Counted from the first letter of the stretch, positions 27,921-36,530 are shown. The stretch: 64,000 bases of DNA from Peribacillus sp. FSL E2-0218 (GCF_037992945.1 NZ_CP150304.1:2359501-2423500), one strand, 5' to 3'. Numbers and translations are program-made. The notes: generated by a model not told the origin, from the letters alone.

Positions 27921-29390
27921 ATGGAAAAAAAGTACAACGACGACAGTTACGCCTTACACACCGATCTATACCAAATTAATATGGCCCAAACATACTGGCA
28001 AGATAAAACTCATGAGCGAAAGGCCGTTTTTGAGATATTTTTCAGGAAGCTTCCATTTAACAGCGGCTATGCGATTTTTGCCGGACTTGAAAAAATCGTT
28101 CATTACCTGCAAAACTTCTGCTTCTCTGAAAGTGATATCGACTATTTGAAAAACGAGCTGCATTATGATGAAGAGTATTTGGATTATTTGCAAAACATAA
28201 GTTTTACAGGGACGATTCGCTGCATGAAAGAGGGAGAGCTCGTCTTTGGCAATGAACCGATTTTACGAGTGGAAGCACCTCTTGGTGAAGCCCAGCTGAT
28301 TGAAACGGCTTTACTGAACATTGTGAACTATCACACACTCGTAGCTACGAAAGCTTCGCGCATTAAACAAGTCATTGGTGATGAGTCCGCCCTTGAATTC
28401 GGTTCAAGAAGGGCACAAGAAATGGATGCGGCCATTTGGGGAGCGAGAGCCGCCTATCTTGCTGGTTTCGATTCCACAAGCAATGTCCGTGCGGGTAAAC
28501 TGTTTGGCATCCCAGTTTCAGGAACGCATGCCCATTCCATGATCCAGGCTTATAAAGATGAATATACGGCATTCCATAAATATGCCGTTTCCCACAAGGA
28601 TTGTGTTTTCCTCGTCGATACGTATGACACTTTGCGCTCAGGCATCCCAAATGCAATCCGGGTCGCCAAGGAGCTGGGGAATAAAATCAATTTCATCGGC
28701 GTCCGCCTCGACAGCGGCGACTTAGCTTACCTATCGAAGGAAGCAAGGCGAATGCTCGATGCTGCTGGTTTCCATGATGCGAAGATTGTTGCATCCAATG
28801 ATTTGGATGAATACACGATCATAAACTTGAAGCAGCAAGGCGCCAGAATTGACATTTGGGGCATCGGAACCAAATTGATCACAGCTTATGACCAGCCAGC
28901 ATTGGGCGCGGTCTATAAAATGGTTTCAATAGAGGGCGAAGATGGGAATATGAGAGATACCATCAAAATTTCTTCAAACCCTGAAAAAGTGACGACACCC
29001 GGCTTGAAGCGGGTATACCGGATCATCAATAAAGTGAATCACCATGCTGAAGGCGACTATTTGGCCATGGAATATGAAAAGCCGCAGGATCAAGAAAAAC
29101 TAAAAATGTTTCACCCGGTCCATACCTTCCTTAGTAAATTCGTCACCGACTTCGATGCGGTGGATCTGCATGAGGATATTTTCAAGGACGGCCGTTTGAT
29201 CTATGATTTGCCATCCATTGATGAAATAAAGGCCTTCACCAAAAAGAATCTCCAAGTACTATGGCCAGAATACCTTCGTGCACTCAATCCTGAAGAATAT
29301 CCGGTGGACCTTAGCCAGGATTGTTGGGATAATAAGATGAGGAATATTGATGAAGTTAAAGCAAATGTAGAGAGAATGCTTAAGAAATGA
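27921..29390 (+). CDS. pncB: Nicotinate phosphoribosyltransferase
   Basis: Converts nicotinate and PRPP to nicotinate mononucleotide, the committed step of the Preiss-Handler pathway. The 489-residue protein starts YALHTDLYQINMAQTYW, carries the autophosphorylated histidine in SGTHAHSMIQAY and the phosphate-binding VRLDSGDLAYLS. Length and sequence match B. subtilis PncB (YueK). GGGAGGA lies before the ATG. It is placed between pncA and nadE, giving three consecutive steps in one cluster. Confidence 0.95.
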   Translation: MEKKYNDDSYALHTDLYQINMAQTYWQDKTHERKAVFEIFFRKLPFNSGYAIFAGLEKIVHYLQNFCFSESDIDYLKNELHYDEEYLDYLQNISFTGTIRCMKEGELVFGNEPILRVEAPLGEAQLIETALLNIVNYHTLVATKASRIKQVIGDESALEFGSRRAQEMDAAIWGARAAYLAGFDSTSNVRAGKLFGIPVSGTHAHSMIQAYKDEYTAFHKYAVSHKDCVFLVDTYDTLRSGIPNAIRVAKELGNKINFIGVRLDSGDLAYLSKEARRMLDAAGFHDAKIVASNDLDEYTIINLKQQGARIDIWGIGTKLITAYDQPALGAVYKMVSIEGEDGNMRDTIKISSNPEKVTTPGLKRVYRIINKVNHHAEGDYLAMEYEKPQDQEKLKMFHPVHTFLSKFVTDFDAVDLHEDIFKDGRLIYDLPSIDEIKAFTKKNLQVLWPEYLRALNPEEYPVDLSQDCWDNKMRNIDEVKANVERMLKK

Positions 29391-29419
29391 TCAATCAATT
29401 TCACTAAGAAAGAGGGTCT

Positions 29420-30256
29420 ATGCGAATGCGTCCATTACAAAAAGAAATCGTAACGAAATTGCTAGTTCAACCAACGATCGATCCTGAAGTTGAATTCAGG
29501 AAAAGTGTGGATCTTCTGAAAGGATATTTGAAGAAAAATACATTTCTGAAAAGCTTTATACTTGGAATATCCGGAGGGCAGGATTCGACTCTGGCTGGTT
29601 ATATCGCCCAGACAGCTGTCAATGAATTGAATGAAGAAACGAACGGAAATGAATATAAGTTTGTCGCTGTAAGCTTACCATATGGTGTCCAAGCCGATGA
29701 GGATGATAGGCAGCTGGCGTTGAAATTCATCAAGCCAAGCCAAACGGTCACCGTCAACATCAAGGCTGCCGTCGATGCATCCGTTCAGGCTGTGGAAGAC
29801 GCTGTGCCCGAAAAACTATCGCATTTCTTAAGGGGCAACGTCAAGGCACGCGAACGGATGAAGGTGCAGTATGATTTAGCAGGTCTATATAAAGGTGTCG
29901 TGCTTGGAACAGACCATGCAGCTGAAGCCATCACAGGTTTCTTCACGAAACATGGAGATGGCGCTGCCGACCTGATCCCATTGTACCGATTAAACAAAAG
30001 GCAAGGAAAGGAAATCCTGAAATTCGTCGGTGCTCCTGAGCGCCTATATACGAAAGTTCCAACTGCCGATTTGGAGGATGACAAACCGCTGATTCCGGAT
30101 GAGGTGGCATTGGGCGTTAGCTACGACGAGATCGATGATTATCTTGAAGGGAAAGAAATCAGGACGGAAGCTGCCGAAATCATTGAAGGATGGTATACTA
30201 AAACCGAACATAAACGCAATGAAGCGATTAACGTTTACGATACTTGGTGGAAATAA
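29420..30256 (+). CDS. nadE: NAD synthetase, ammonia-dependent
   Basis: Amidates nicotinate adenine dinucleotide to NAD with ATP. The 278-residue protein has the ATP pyrophosphatase loop GISGGQDSTLAG near residue 50, the conserved GTDHAAEAITGFFTKHGDGAADL block and the C-terminal TEHKRNEA...TWWK. There is no glutaminase domain, so it uses free ammonia like B. subtilis NadE. Two in-frame ATG codons (29420, 29426) follow AAGAAAGAGGG; I keep the first. Two terminators follow. Confidence 0.95.
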   Translation: MRMRPLQKEIVTKLLVQPTIDPEVEFRKSVDLLKGYLKKNTFLKSFILGISGGQDSTLAGYIAQTAVNELNEETNGNEYKFVAVSLPYGVQADEDDRQLALKFIKPSQTVTVNIKAAVDASVQAVEDAVPEKLSHFLRGNVKARERMKVQYDLAGLYKGVVLGTDHAAEAITGFFTKHGDGAADLIPLYRLNKRQGKEILKFVGAPERLYTKVPTADLEDDKPLIPDEVALGVSYDEIDDYLEGKEIRTEAAEIIEGWYTKTEHKRNEAINVYDTWWK

Positions 30257-30262
30257 AGGCTA

Positions 30263-30342
30263 GATGAAGCCGGGAATCCTCTCCGGCTTCATTGGATGAA
30301 TATAAAAATCCCGCATCTGTTTTTTTGATACGGGATTTTTTT
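30263..30342 (+). terminator. Tandem terminators after nadE
   Basis: A first hairpin (GATGAAGCCGG with CCGGCTTCAT) is followed by a second with arms AAATCCCG and CGGGATTT (30304-30342) ending in a T run. Confidence 0.85.
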
Positions 30343-30406
30343 AGGCAAACACCTTTACTAAAACATCAAGATTGAAAAATAATGTACCGACAAAGGGGTG
30401 TATTAC

Positions 30407-31432
30407 ATGTCCACCGTCAATATGGAACTATCTACATTGATTAATGAAGCTAGCAAGGAACTGGAATTCTCGGGTGTAATTGGCGTGAAGGCGGAAGATA
30501 AGCTAATTTATTGTTCGGCACACGGTTATTCCAATCGATCGGACGAAATCGTGAATACGACGGAAACAAGGTTCGGAATCGCTTCTGGCTGCAAGCTGTT
30601 CACCTCGATCGCGATTTGCCAACTGATTCAAAATGAATTACTCACATTGGACTCGCGAATAAATGAATGTCTATCGTTCGAGTTTCCACATTTCCCCCCA
30701 CAGATAACGATCCATCATCTTTTGACACATACTGCCGGTATTCCTGATTACTTTGATGAAGCTGTGATGGAGGACTTCGAAGAGCTATGGCAGAAAAATC
30801 CGATGTACCATATAAAAAAATTAACGGATTTCCTGCCAATGTTTCAGGATAAGGCGATGATGTTCAAGCCAGGGGAAAGATTTCATTATAATAATGCCGG
30901 TTATATTTTATTAGGGTTGATCGTAGAGCAACAGTCACGACTTGAATTTTCCGAATATATCGATAAATTCATTTTTCAACCCTGTGATATGAAAGGTTCC
31001 GGTTACTTCTCCCTGGACAGTCTGCCTGAAAACACGGCACTCGGGTACATAGACGAAGCGGACGGAACATGGAGAACGAATGTATATTCGCTTCCTATCA
31101 AAGGCGGGGCGGATGGTGGGGCGTTCATTACGGCAGCGGATATGGTCAAATTTTGGGAAGGTCTCTTTTCCAATCGATTGCTGAATCGAGAATATACCCA
31201 TGTATTATTGCAGCCCCACATTTCGACGGACGCTAAAGGCAATTACTATGGGTATGGGCTATGGATCAGCAAGAAAAATGGCGAGATATTCAAATATCAC
31301 ATTATGGGATATGACCCTGGTGTAAGTTTCCATTCCGCTGTCTATCCAGCCCACCGCCTCACAACCGTGATTTCTTCGAATGAAAGCAGCGGCCCATATG
31401 ATATAGCTTGCTTGATCGAGAATGAACTATAA
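30407..31432 (+). CDS. Beta-lactamase-family serine hydrolase
   Basis: A class C beta-lactamase/DD-peptidase-like enzyme of about 341 residues. The nucleophile motif SxxK is S60-G-C-K63 in RFGIASGCKLFTS, and the YxN motif appears in FHYNNAGYILLG. No signal peptide is visible, so a cytoplasmic esterase or peptidase role is more likely than antibiotic resistance. ATG 30407 with AAAGGGG upstream is preferred to the GTG at 30398. It is monocistronic, between the nadE terminators and a set of small genes. The substrate is unknown. Confidence 0.82.
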   Translation: MSTVNMELSTLINEASKELEFSGVIGVKAEDKLIYCSAHGYSNRSDEIVNTTETRFGIASGCKLFTSIAICQLIQNELLTLDSRINECLSFEFPHFPPQITIHHLLTHTAGIPDYFDEAVMEDFEELWQKNPMYHIKKLTDFLPMFQDKAMMFKPGERFHYNNAGYILLGLIVEQQSRLEFSEYIDKFIFQPCDMKGSGYFSLDSLPENTALGYIDEADGTWRTNVYSLPIKGGADGGAFITAADMVKFWEGLFSNRLLNREYTHVLLQPHISTDAKGNYYGYGLWISKKNGEIFKYHIMGYDPGVSFHSAVYPAHRLTTVISSNESSGPYDIACLIENEL

Positions 31433-31482
31433 CGGTAGGAAGATTTATTATTCATATGCATGGGCATTAGGGGGTGAAGAGC

Positions 31483-31662
31483 ATGCTGCCTGCGCTATTT
31501 CCGATTGCTATAGTAGGCCTTGTCGGGCTTGTTGGTTTTAAAATGTTTTTCAAAAAAAAAACGCCTTCTAACGGGTATACACCTTACGATGATATGGTGA
31601 TGGGGAGAAAAGATGAAGGAAAAAGAGAACAGCGGGCACAAATTTCAAACCTTGGAGAATGA
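31483..31662 (+). CDS. Small single-pass membrane protein (DUF3951-like)
   Basis: A 59-residue protein with one N-terminal membrane helix (MLPALFPIAIVGLVGLVGF) followed by a basic KKK and a polar tail containing TPSNGYTPYDDMVMG. That tail resembles short Bacillus proteins I remember as DUF3951, but I cannot confirm it. A GGGGG site precedes ATG 31483; the GTG at 31474 is part of that site. The function is unknown. Confidence 0.6.
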   Translation: MLPALFPIAIVGLVGLVGFKMFFKKKTPSNGYTPYDDMVMGRKDEGKREQRAQISNLGE

Positions 31663-31810
31663 AGGGCTGGCTGTTTTTAAGTAAGCCCCTTGCTATAAAA
31701 AGATGGAAAGGACCGATCAAAGAATTTGTATAGTTAAATAGCTTGAAGTAGAGTATATTTAATATACATGAATCTAACTGGTAGTTTAGGGTGGAGGGTC
31801 TTTTTACGTT

Positions 31811-32107
31811 ATGAAGGCAAGATATGAACTGGCAAACATGAACTTAACATTGAGTAATGTCACTTTGCGCAATGCAGCGGATAGTTATGTTCTTTTGAAA
31901 GCGGCAGATGAGCAAAAGAATGAAATTACGATCAAGCTTTCCCACGCTCAAGCTGAATTTTTAGAAGCGGAATTACGGGAAGTGAACCGCCGTCGCCGGG
32001 AAAATGGTCCAGACCTATCTGGGTACGATCGGGAACATATTGATGACGACGATTCGTTTAATTTATTCAGTATTGATATATTTAATGAAACTGAACCGAA
32101 GGAATGA
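31811..32107 (+). CDS. Hypothetical acidic protein, 98 aa
   Basis: I do not recognise this protein. It is soluble and acidic, with a predicted helical centre (LSHAQAEFLEAELREVNRRRREN) and an Asp-rich tail (HIDDDDSFNLF). A GGTGGAGG site upstream and normal codon use support a real gene. It ends close to a hairpin shared with the convergent membrane-protein gene. Confidence 0.6.
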   Translation: MKARYELANMNLTLSNVTLRNAADSYVLLKAADEQKNEITIKLSHAQAEFLEAELREVNRRRRENGPDLSGYDREHIDDDDSFNLFSIDIFNETEPKE

Positions 32108-32164
32108 ACACGATTATTTCGCCTGAAACCTGTTTTTGGGTGTTCATAATTGCCGATAAAGCTA

Positions 32165-32191
32165 AACAAGGTGACACTTCGTTACCTTGTT
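32165..32191. terminator. Bidirectional hairpin between convergent small genes
   Basis: AACAAGGTGAC pairs with GTTACCTTGTT and is followed by TTTTTG on the plus strand. The stop codon of the minus-strand gene lies inside the hairpin region. Confidence 0.75.
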
Positions 32192-32592
32192 TTTGATTGC
32201 GTGAGGAACTTTTTTAGCACAAGGAATATCGATGAGGCGACAGCAAAAAACAGGAAAAATACGATAAAGCCCCAAAGGCCTACTGCAGCATCTTGAAATT
32301 CCATATTTCCCCTGCTGGTAAGGGCTTGCTGTATTTCAATTGCGAACACCAACACGACCATGACGGTAAAAGTATATAGAAAAGAAAGGATTGTAATCCC
32401 AAAGCGCATCCGGGAAATGATGGTCGATAAAATGAATACGAACAAAAAGATGATGATACCGATGATTCCCATGATCCAAAAATGGAGATCTTTGTCCGTT
32501 GCATTCGAATGTAACGTGTCACTCACAAAAAACAGGATGAAATCGTGAAGATTATTTACGATTTCTGCTAATATCTCGATGAATTCTTTCAT
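32182..32592 (-). CDS. Four-helix membrane protein, hypothetical
   Basis: A 136-residue protein with about three to four membrane helices (around residues 38-60, 68-88 and 105-128) and an amphipathic N-terminus. An AGGTGTG site lies before the ATG. I do not recognise the family. It is convergent with the preceding small gene and shares its terminator; nothing nearby suggests a function. Confidence 0.6.
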   Translation of the reverse strand: MKEFIEILAEIVNNLHDFILFFVSDTLHSNATDKDLHFWIMGIIGIIIFLFVFILSTIISRMRFGITILSFLYTFTVMVVLVFAIEIQQALTSRGNMEFQDAAVGLWGFIVFFLFFAVASSIFLVLKKFLTQSKTR

Positions 32593-32719
32593 TTTTCACA
32601 CCTCCAATCCTTAGATTATAGCAGGTTATAAAACTATATAGAAGTGGAAGGTCATGTCATGAAAAAAGCAAGCTGAAATGTCATGGCAGCCAATACATAG
32701 TAGAAAGCTGGTGTATCCC

Positions 32720-32803
32720 ATGAACAATATAATCATGCCCATAGTGATAGTAGCGTTACTCGTTTTGGTTGGTGTTTTTATGTATAAGATTATAAAAAAA
32801 TGA
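32720..32803 (+). CDS. Possible 27-aa membrane peptide
   Basis: A short frame begins MNNIIMPIVIVALLVLVGVF and ends in YKIIKK, a single hydrophobic helix with a basic C-terminus, like many small Bacillus membrane peptides. The ribosome site is weak (GGTG at poor spacing), so the call rests mainly on composition. Confidence 0.35.
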   Translation: MNNIIMPIVIVALLVLVGVFMYKIIKK

Positions 32804-32837
32804 GTGGTGGATAAATTTCAGCGTTGGAGGATAAGAA

Positions 32838-33086
32838 ATGAATGACAAACATAATCATGATGTAACGATAATCGATTTTATGAAAACGGGACATAATACT
32901 TGTTTTGTTAAGGTATCCGGTTTTGATGCTGGAATTGAAAAAAAATTTGAAGGCGAAGTAAAGTTTGTCGGTGATGTGCCCTATGGAGATTTGTTACATC
33001 CCCAAAGGTCACATTTGTCTGGAAGCTGCAGCGAATTCGTGCGGAGCGTTTTAATGCACAAGTATAACGAAGGACAGTTTGAATAA
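32838..33086 (+). CDS. Hypothetical protein, 82 aa
   Basis: A small soluble protein with a good GGAGG site. It begins MNDKHNHDVTIIDFMKTG and has a central GFDAGIEKKFEGEVKFVGDV beta-rich part and the motif GSCSEFVRSVLMHKYNEG near the end. I do not recognise the family and see no catalytic motif. It precedes the WXG100-like gene by about 150 bases. Confidence 0.6.
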   Translation: MNDKHNHDVTIIDFMKTGHNTCFVKVSGFDAGIEKKFEGEVKFVGDVPYGDLLHPQRSHLSGSCSEFVRSVLMHKYNEGQFE

Positions 33087-33239
33087 ATCTTTGTTTAAGA
33101 TTGGCAATAAAACGCTTATGAATATCGCTAAAATAGGATATTTTTCCCTATTTATCTCCTGGACTTCAATCTCTTATAATCTTACATAAGGAAAATATAT
33201 AGGTGATAGAAGAAATACACTATTTACGAGGTGAGTTTC

Positions 33240-33668
33240 ATGGTTTATGCAGATATTTTGAGTCAAATGCATTCTGCAATATCCAGTAAAAAGGCTAATA
33301 TAAATGAAAAAATTGACCGTCTAGTAAAGGCGAAAAACGAAATTATGGAAGAACAAAGTATGTGCCTTAACGAAATCAGGAACATAAAAACTCCCGAGCT
33401 AGGAAAAAACTGGACAGGGGAGCGCTCGGATAAATTTCAAGAAGCCCGTCAGGACGCTTATCAGGTGATGTTCGGTGTCATACATGACGATTATGATGAT
33501 TATCAATGGAAAATCGAAGCGATGATCACCAAGCTCAATGCCGAGAATACGCTTCTGAGTATAGCAGGGAATATAGCCCAAGAAGCCGACCACCTTTTAA
33601 ACAAAGGAGAAGAGGCATTCGAGCAGGTGGAAAGTAAAATTGCCGATTTAAAAAGGCGGTTGTTCTAA
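33240..33668 (+). CDS. WXG100-like helical protein, DUF5082/YwqH type
   Basis: A 142-residue, strongly helical protein with two long coiled segments and a central NWTGERSDKF turn, the pattern of WXG100/DUF5082 proteins such as B. subtilis YwqH. Those are chaperone or co-secretion partners of LXG toxins of the type VII secretion system. ATG 33240 follows GAGGTG at good spacing. No LXG toxin, DUF5344 partner or secretion gene follows; instead a tandem repeat and an IS element do. It is probably an orphan remnant of such a locus. Family assignment is by pattern only. Confidence 0.6.
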   Translation: MVYADILSQMHSAISSKKANINEKIDRLVKAKNEIMEEQSMCLNEIRNIKTPELGKNWTGERSDKFQEARQDAYQVMFGVIHDDYDDYQWKIEAMITKLNAENTLLSIAGNIAQEADHLLNKGEEAFEQVESKIADLKRRLF

Positions 33669-33674
33669 CAGAAT

Positions 33675-33812
33675 ATCGCAGATAAAACCCGCTGTATTGA
33701 TTGATAAATCTCAAAAATCGTAGATAAACCCGCTGTATTGGTTGATAAATCTCAAAAATCGTAGATAAAATCGCTGTATTGATTGATAAATCCGAAAAAT
33801 CGTAGATAATAC
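33675..33812 (+). repeat. Tandem repeat, 41-42 bp x about 3.4
   Basis: Units begin ATCGTAGATAAA, continue CGCTGTATTGATTGATAAAT and end in CAAAA or GAAAA; three full copies and a partial one differ at only a few bases. It lies six bases after the stop of the WXG100-like gene. Copies are contiguous, without spacers, so it is not a CRISPR array. Confidence 0.85.
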
Positions 33813-33985
33813 TGCCAATTAGGTTCAAATATCCTGAATTTTGGGGTTGAAACGACAGTTAGAGCGATAACATTCCATTTCAGGGGTTAAACAGCAAGTA
33901 CCGAAAAAAGGATTTTTTAAATTATGGCTACTTGTCCACACCTTCCATCAGTCCAAGCATATACAATAGTAAGGAGGGTGTTAGG

Positions 33986-34102
33986 ATGAAGACAAATTGT
34001 TGTTATGTGGAGAAATGTTATGAGAAAAATGACCCTTGTACTGTATGGGTTCCTAGAAAATGCTGCAAATGCAATAAGTGCAAAAACAAACACCGGTATT
34101 AA
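33986..34102 (+). CDS. Cysteine-rich 38-aa peptide
   Basis: A short gene with a near-perfect AAGGAGGGTG ribosome site six bases before its ATG. The product has eight cysteines in 38 residues (CC at 5-6, then 11, 18, 26-27, 29 and 32), many lysines, and no signal peptide. Such peptides are either small spore-coat-type proteins or metal-binding peptides; the CCKCNKCK stretch would suit zinc or copper binding. A terminator follows. Confidence 0.7.
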   Translation: MKTNCCYVEKCYEKNDPCTVWVPRKCCKCNKCKNKHRY

Positions 34103-34143
34103 TAATATTTGGGTGAAGCAACTGTGTAAAGCAGTTGTGAAGT

Positions 34144-34173
34144 AGGGACTGTCCGAGGGACTGTCCTTTTTTT
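34144..34173 (+). terminator. Terminator after the Cys-rich peptide gene
   Basis: Two copies of GGACTGTCC pair with a single central T-T mismatch and are followed by seven T residues. Confidence 0.75.
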
Positions 34174-34248
34174 ATTATGAATCAGGAAAAATGGACGATA
34201 TCATTTGAAGAAGAAAAAACACCCAACCGTGATGACTGAGTGTTTTTG

Positions 34249-34494
34249 CTAATCTTTTTTTAAGATTTCCTTGCTATGTTGAATGATTTCTTTATTTTTG
34301 TTAATGGCTTCCACATTGTTTAGCTTGACATGGTCGGTGATCAATTCGTTATCTTCCATATATTCAAGCAGCAATTCGACGGATTTATCCAATAATCTTT
34401 CCAGAGAGATATCCCTTTCTTCTGCCAAACGAGTGAGCCTGATATGTAAATGAGTTGCCAGTGATGAAGCGAGAGGATCTCTACCTTGGTTCAT
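34249..34494 (-). CDS. Hypothetical helical protein, 81 aa
   Basis: A small charged protein whose first half (HLHIRLTRLAEERDISLERLLDKSVELLLEYM) resembles a ribbon-helix-helix or short DNA-binding fold, followed by a polar helix. The second of two close ATG codons (34494) is chosen because AAAGGGGG is seven bases upstream of it. The assignment as DNA-binding is only a suggestion. Confidence 0.55.
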   Translation of the reverse strand: MNQGRDPLASSLATHLHIRLTRLAEERDISLERLLDKSVELLLEYMEDNELITDHVKLNNVEAINKNKEIIQHSKEILKKD

Positions 34495-34695
34495 GTGCAT
34501 TCCCCCTTTACCATTACTAGTTCTATTATATGGCTTCAAGAGCTCGAAGGCAAAATAAAGTCATTGATCAAAGCTTATTCATATTACGGAGGGGAAATAA
34601 GGGGAATGGAATAAGCTTATTAAGATGCAAGGATCTCCTTTTGAAAGATAAATGTTGTATAATGAAGGTATATTTTACATTAGGAGGAAAATCAT

Positions 34696-34896
34696 TTGGA
34701 CCATTCCGGCGGATTAATTGGACTTTTTGCAATAGTACCAATATTGTTATACCTAGGCCTTCTTATTCTCAGTATTTATTTTGTTATAAAGATAATAAAA
34801 TTCATCAATGCCAAAACTAAATTGGATCAGCAAAGAAATGAGAAGCTTGATGAACTGATCAAGGTTATTGGGAACGGCAACGAAAAATCGGAATAA
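34696..34896 (+). CDS. Small membrane protein with TTG start
   Basis: A 66-residue protein with a TTG start preceded by TAGGAGG at good spacing. It has one or two N-terminal membrane helices (LIGLFAIVPILLYLGLLI) and a charged helical tail (KLDQQRNEKLDELIKVI). Function unknown. Its terminator hairpin lies at 34905-34932 and has been hit by the IS1182-family element. Confidence 0.65.
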   Translation: MDHSGGLIGLFAIVPILLYLGLLILSIYFVIKIIKFINAKTKLDQQRNEKLDELIKVIGNGNEKSE

Positions 34897-34904
34897 CAAA
34901 AATG

Positions 34905-34932
34905 AAGCACAATCCGCTTATGGATTGTGCTT
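34905..34932 (+). repeat. Left copy of 28-bp direct repeat (terminator stem-loop)
   Basis: AAGCACAATCC and GGATTGTGCTT form an 11-bp perfect stem around GCTTAT. The identical 28 bases recur at 36592-36619 on the far side of the IS. In this left copy the stem is followed directly by the IS tip, so the original T tract is lost. Confidence 0.9.
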
Positions 34933-35041
34933 CAGTTTGTAGACAAAAGGGGTTCGGAATTAAAAAATTCCGAACCCCTTTTGAAATTCCTTTGAAATTT
35001 TGACCAAAGGTTACGAGATTTGGGCTCTTCGAGCCACTATG

Positions 35042-36319
35042 TTAAGCCGTTTTAGGACCTTGCCATGTCCAAGTGGCCATCTTCTTTACATTCATGGCAG
35101 CGAAAGTAAGCATCGCCTGCATCGACAATTTTTTAAGTCCCCTTAAAGTAGTCCAACGCATACCATGCTTTTCTTTTGCATCTGCGAATACACGCTCAAT
35201 CGTTTCTTTGCGTTTCGCATATATAGGTTTTACCTCTTGATGATGACGCAGATGATCTGCTTCTTCCACATATGCTTGCCAGATATGCCGTGTCACTACT
35301 TTTTGATGGTCTTTGCTTTCCGTACACCGTGATAAAAATGAGCATGTTGCACAAATTTGTTTGGGCGATTTGTACTCGCGATAGCCCTCTTTATTTGTTG
35401 TTGAGTACTTTAAAGTTTCTCCCGAAGGGCAAAGGTAACAATCAAAGTGTTCATCGTAAACATAGTCATGTTTGCGAAAGAATCCTTCTTTTGTACGAGG
35501 ACGTGTATAGGGTAAAGCAGGTGTGATTTCTTTGTTAAATAGGTAGCTTGTAATCGCTGGTGTTTTATAAGCTGCATCTGCGGCAACTGCTTCTGGTTTT
35601 CCAACTTTCTCAATCACTTGCTCAACAAGTGGCTCCAAAATATGACTGTCATGTGTATTACCAGGTGTTACAATCGTTCCCAATACAAAACCGTTGCCGT
35701 CTGCGGCCGCATGGAATGAATAGGCAAACTGTTTTGTTCGTTCATCTTTCACATAGTAGCCACTCTCAGGATCCGTAGTACTTTCTTTAATTGCTTTGGT
35801 TTCTTCCTTATCAAATTTATCTGGTGGAAAAGGCTTCTTTCCGTGGTTTTCACGATCTTGATTGATTTCTTCTTGAAGACGTCCTTGATACGCTCGTGTT
35901 TCTTTACGAACGATTTTCTTTTCAAATTTCCGTTTATTCGCACTGGCTTTCACATGTGTGGAATCCACGAAAACGTGTTCTACACTTATTACCTTTTTAT
36001 TAGCAGCTGTCATTAAAATGCGACAGAAAATCTGTTCAAACAGGTCTGTATCTTTAAAGCGTCGCTCATAATTTTTTCCGAACGTAGAGAAATGAGGTAC
36101 TTTATCATGGAAACCATAGCCTAAGAACCAACGGTAAGCCATATTGGTTTCAACTTCTTCAATCGTTTTACGCATGGAACGAATACCGAAGGTATATTGA
36201 ATGAAAGTGAAGTCAATGGCAGCCTCCATTTTACGAACCAAATGGTTCGGTGGCACCAGTTGATCTAAAGTAATCATTTCAAGTTGATCTCGCTGAATAG
36301 AATCATGTTTAGAAAGCAT
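35042..36319 (-). CDS. IS1182-family transposase
   Basis: A DDE-type transposase of about 425 residues. The N-terminal DUF772 domain starts near ITLDQLVPPNHLVRKMEAAIDF and includes PHFSTFGKNYERRF. The catalytic region contains VFVDSTHVKASANK and AVAADAAYKTP. A zinc-like cysteine cluster CATCSFLSRC precedes the C-terminal ETIERVFADAKEKHGMRWTTLRG with its conserved glutamate. The frame is intact, so the element may be active. The start is placed at ATG 36319 with GAGGTG six bases upstream; earlier codons overlap that site. Confidence 0.92.
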   Translation of the reverse strand: MLSKHDSIQRDQLEMITLDQLVPPNHLVRKMEAAIDFTFIQYTFGIRSMRKTIEEVETNMAYRWFLGYGFHDKVPHFSTFGKNYERRFKDTDLFEQIFCRILMTAANKKVISVEHVFVDSTHVKASANKRKFEKKIVRKETRAYQGRLQEEINQDRENHGKKPFPPDKFDKEETKAIKESTTDPESGYYVKDERTKQFAYSFHAAADGNGFVLGTIVTPGNTHDSHILEPLVEQVIEKVGKPEAVAADAAYKTPAITSYLFNKEITPALPYTRPRTKEGFFRKHDYVYDEHFDCYLCPSGETLKYSTTNKEGYREYKSPKQICATCSFLSRCTESKDHQKVVTRHIWQAYVEEADHLRHHQEVKPIYAKRKETIERVFADAKEKHGMRWTTLRGLKKLSMQAMLTFAAMNVKKMATWTWQGPKTA

Positions 36320-36414
36320 CCTCATCACCTCAAGTTTTAATACTTCAATTTTAAAACAAAAATGACTCCAGTCAAAAGTGTTCTATCTAAAAGGTAAGAC
36401 AAAGTTGATTGGAA

Positions 36415-36530
36415 CGGAAGGTACGAGACTCCTGCGGGAAAAGCGCGTCTAGGGGAGACCCCGCAGGCAAAGCCGAGGAGGCTCCCCGACCGCCCGCGGA
36501 AAGCGAGTGCCTGGAGTGGAAATCAACGTC
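36415..36530. repeat. GC-rich structured segment within the IS right end
   Basis: This stretch has a much higher GC content than its surroundings and several complementary blocks (CTCCTGCGGG with CCCCGCAGG, GAGGAGGCTCC, CCGCCCGCGG). I remember similar segments as frequent dispersed repeats in Bacillus genomes. A decayed version lies at 12545-12590 in the IS remnant. Confidence 0.6.

Noticed and set aside
33675..33812. Possible CRISPR array
   Set aside because: The 41-42 bp units are directly contiguous with no unique spacers.
34530..34820. Plus-strand 96-codon frame overlapping the small TTG-start membrane gene
   Set aside because: It has no ribosome site and no protein-like composition, and the overlapping frame at 34696 has a perfect TAGGAGG.
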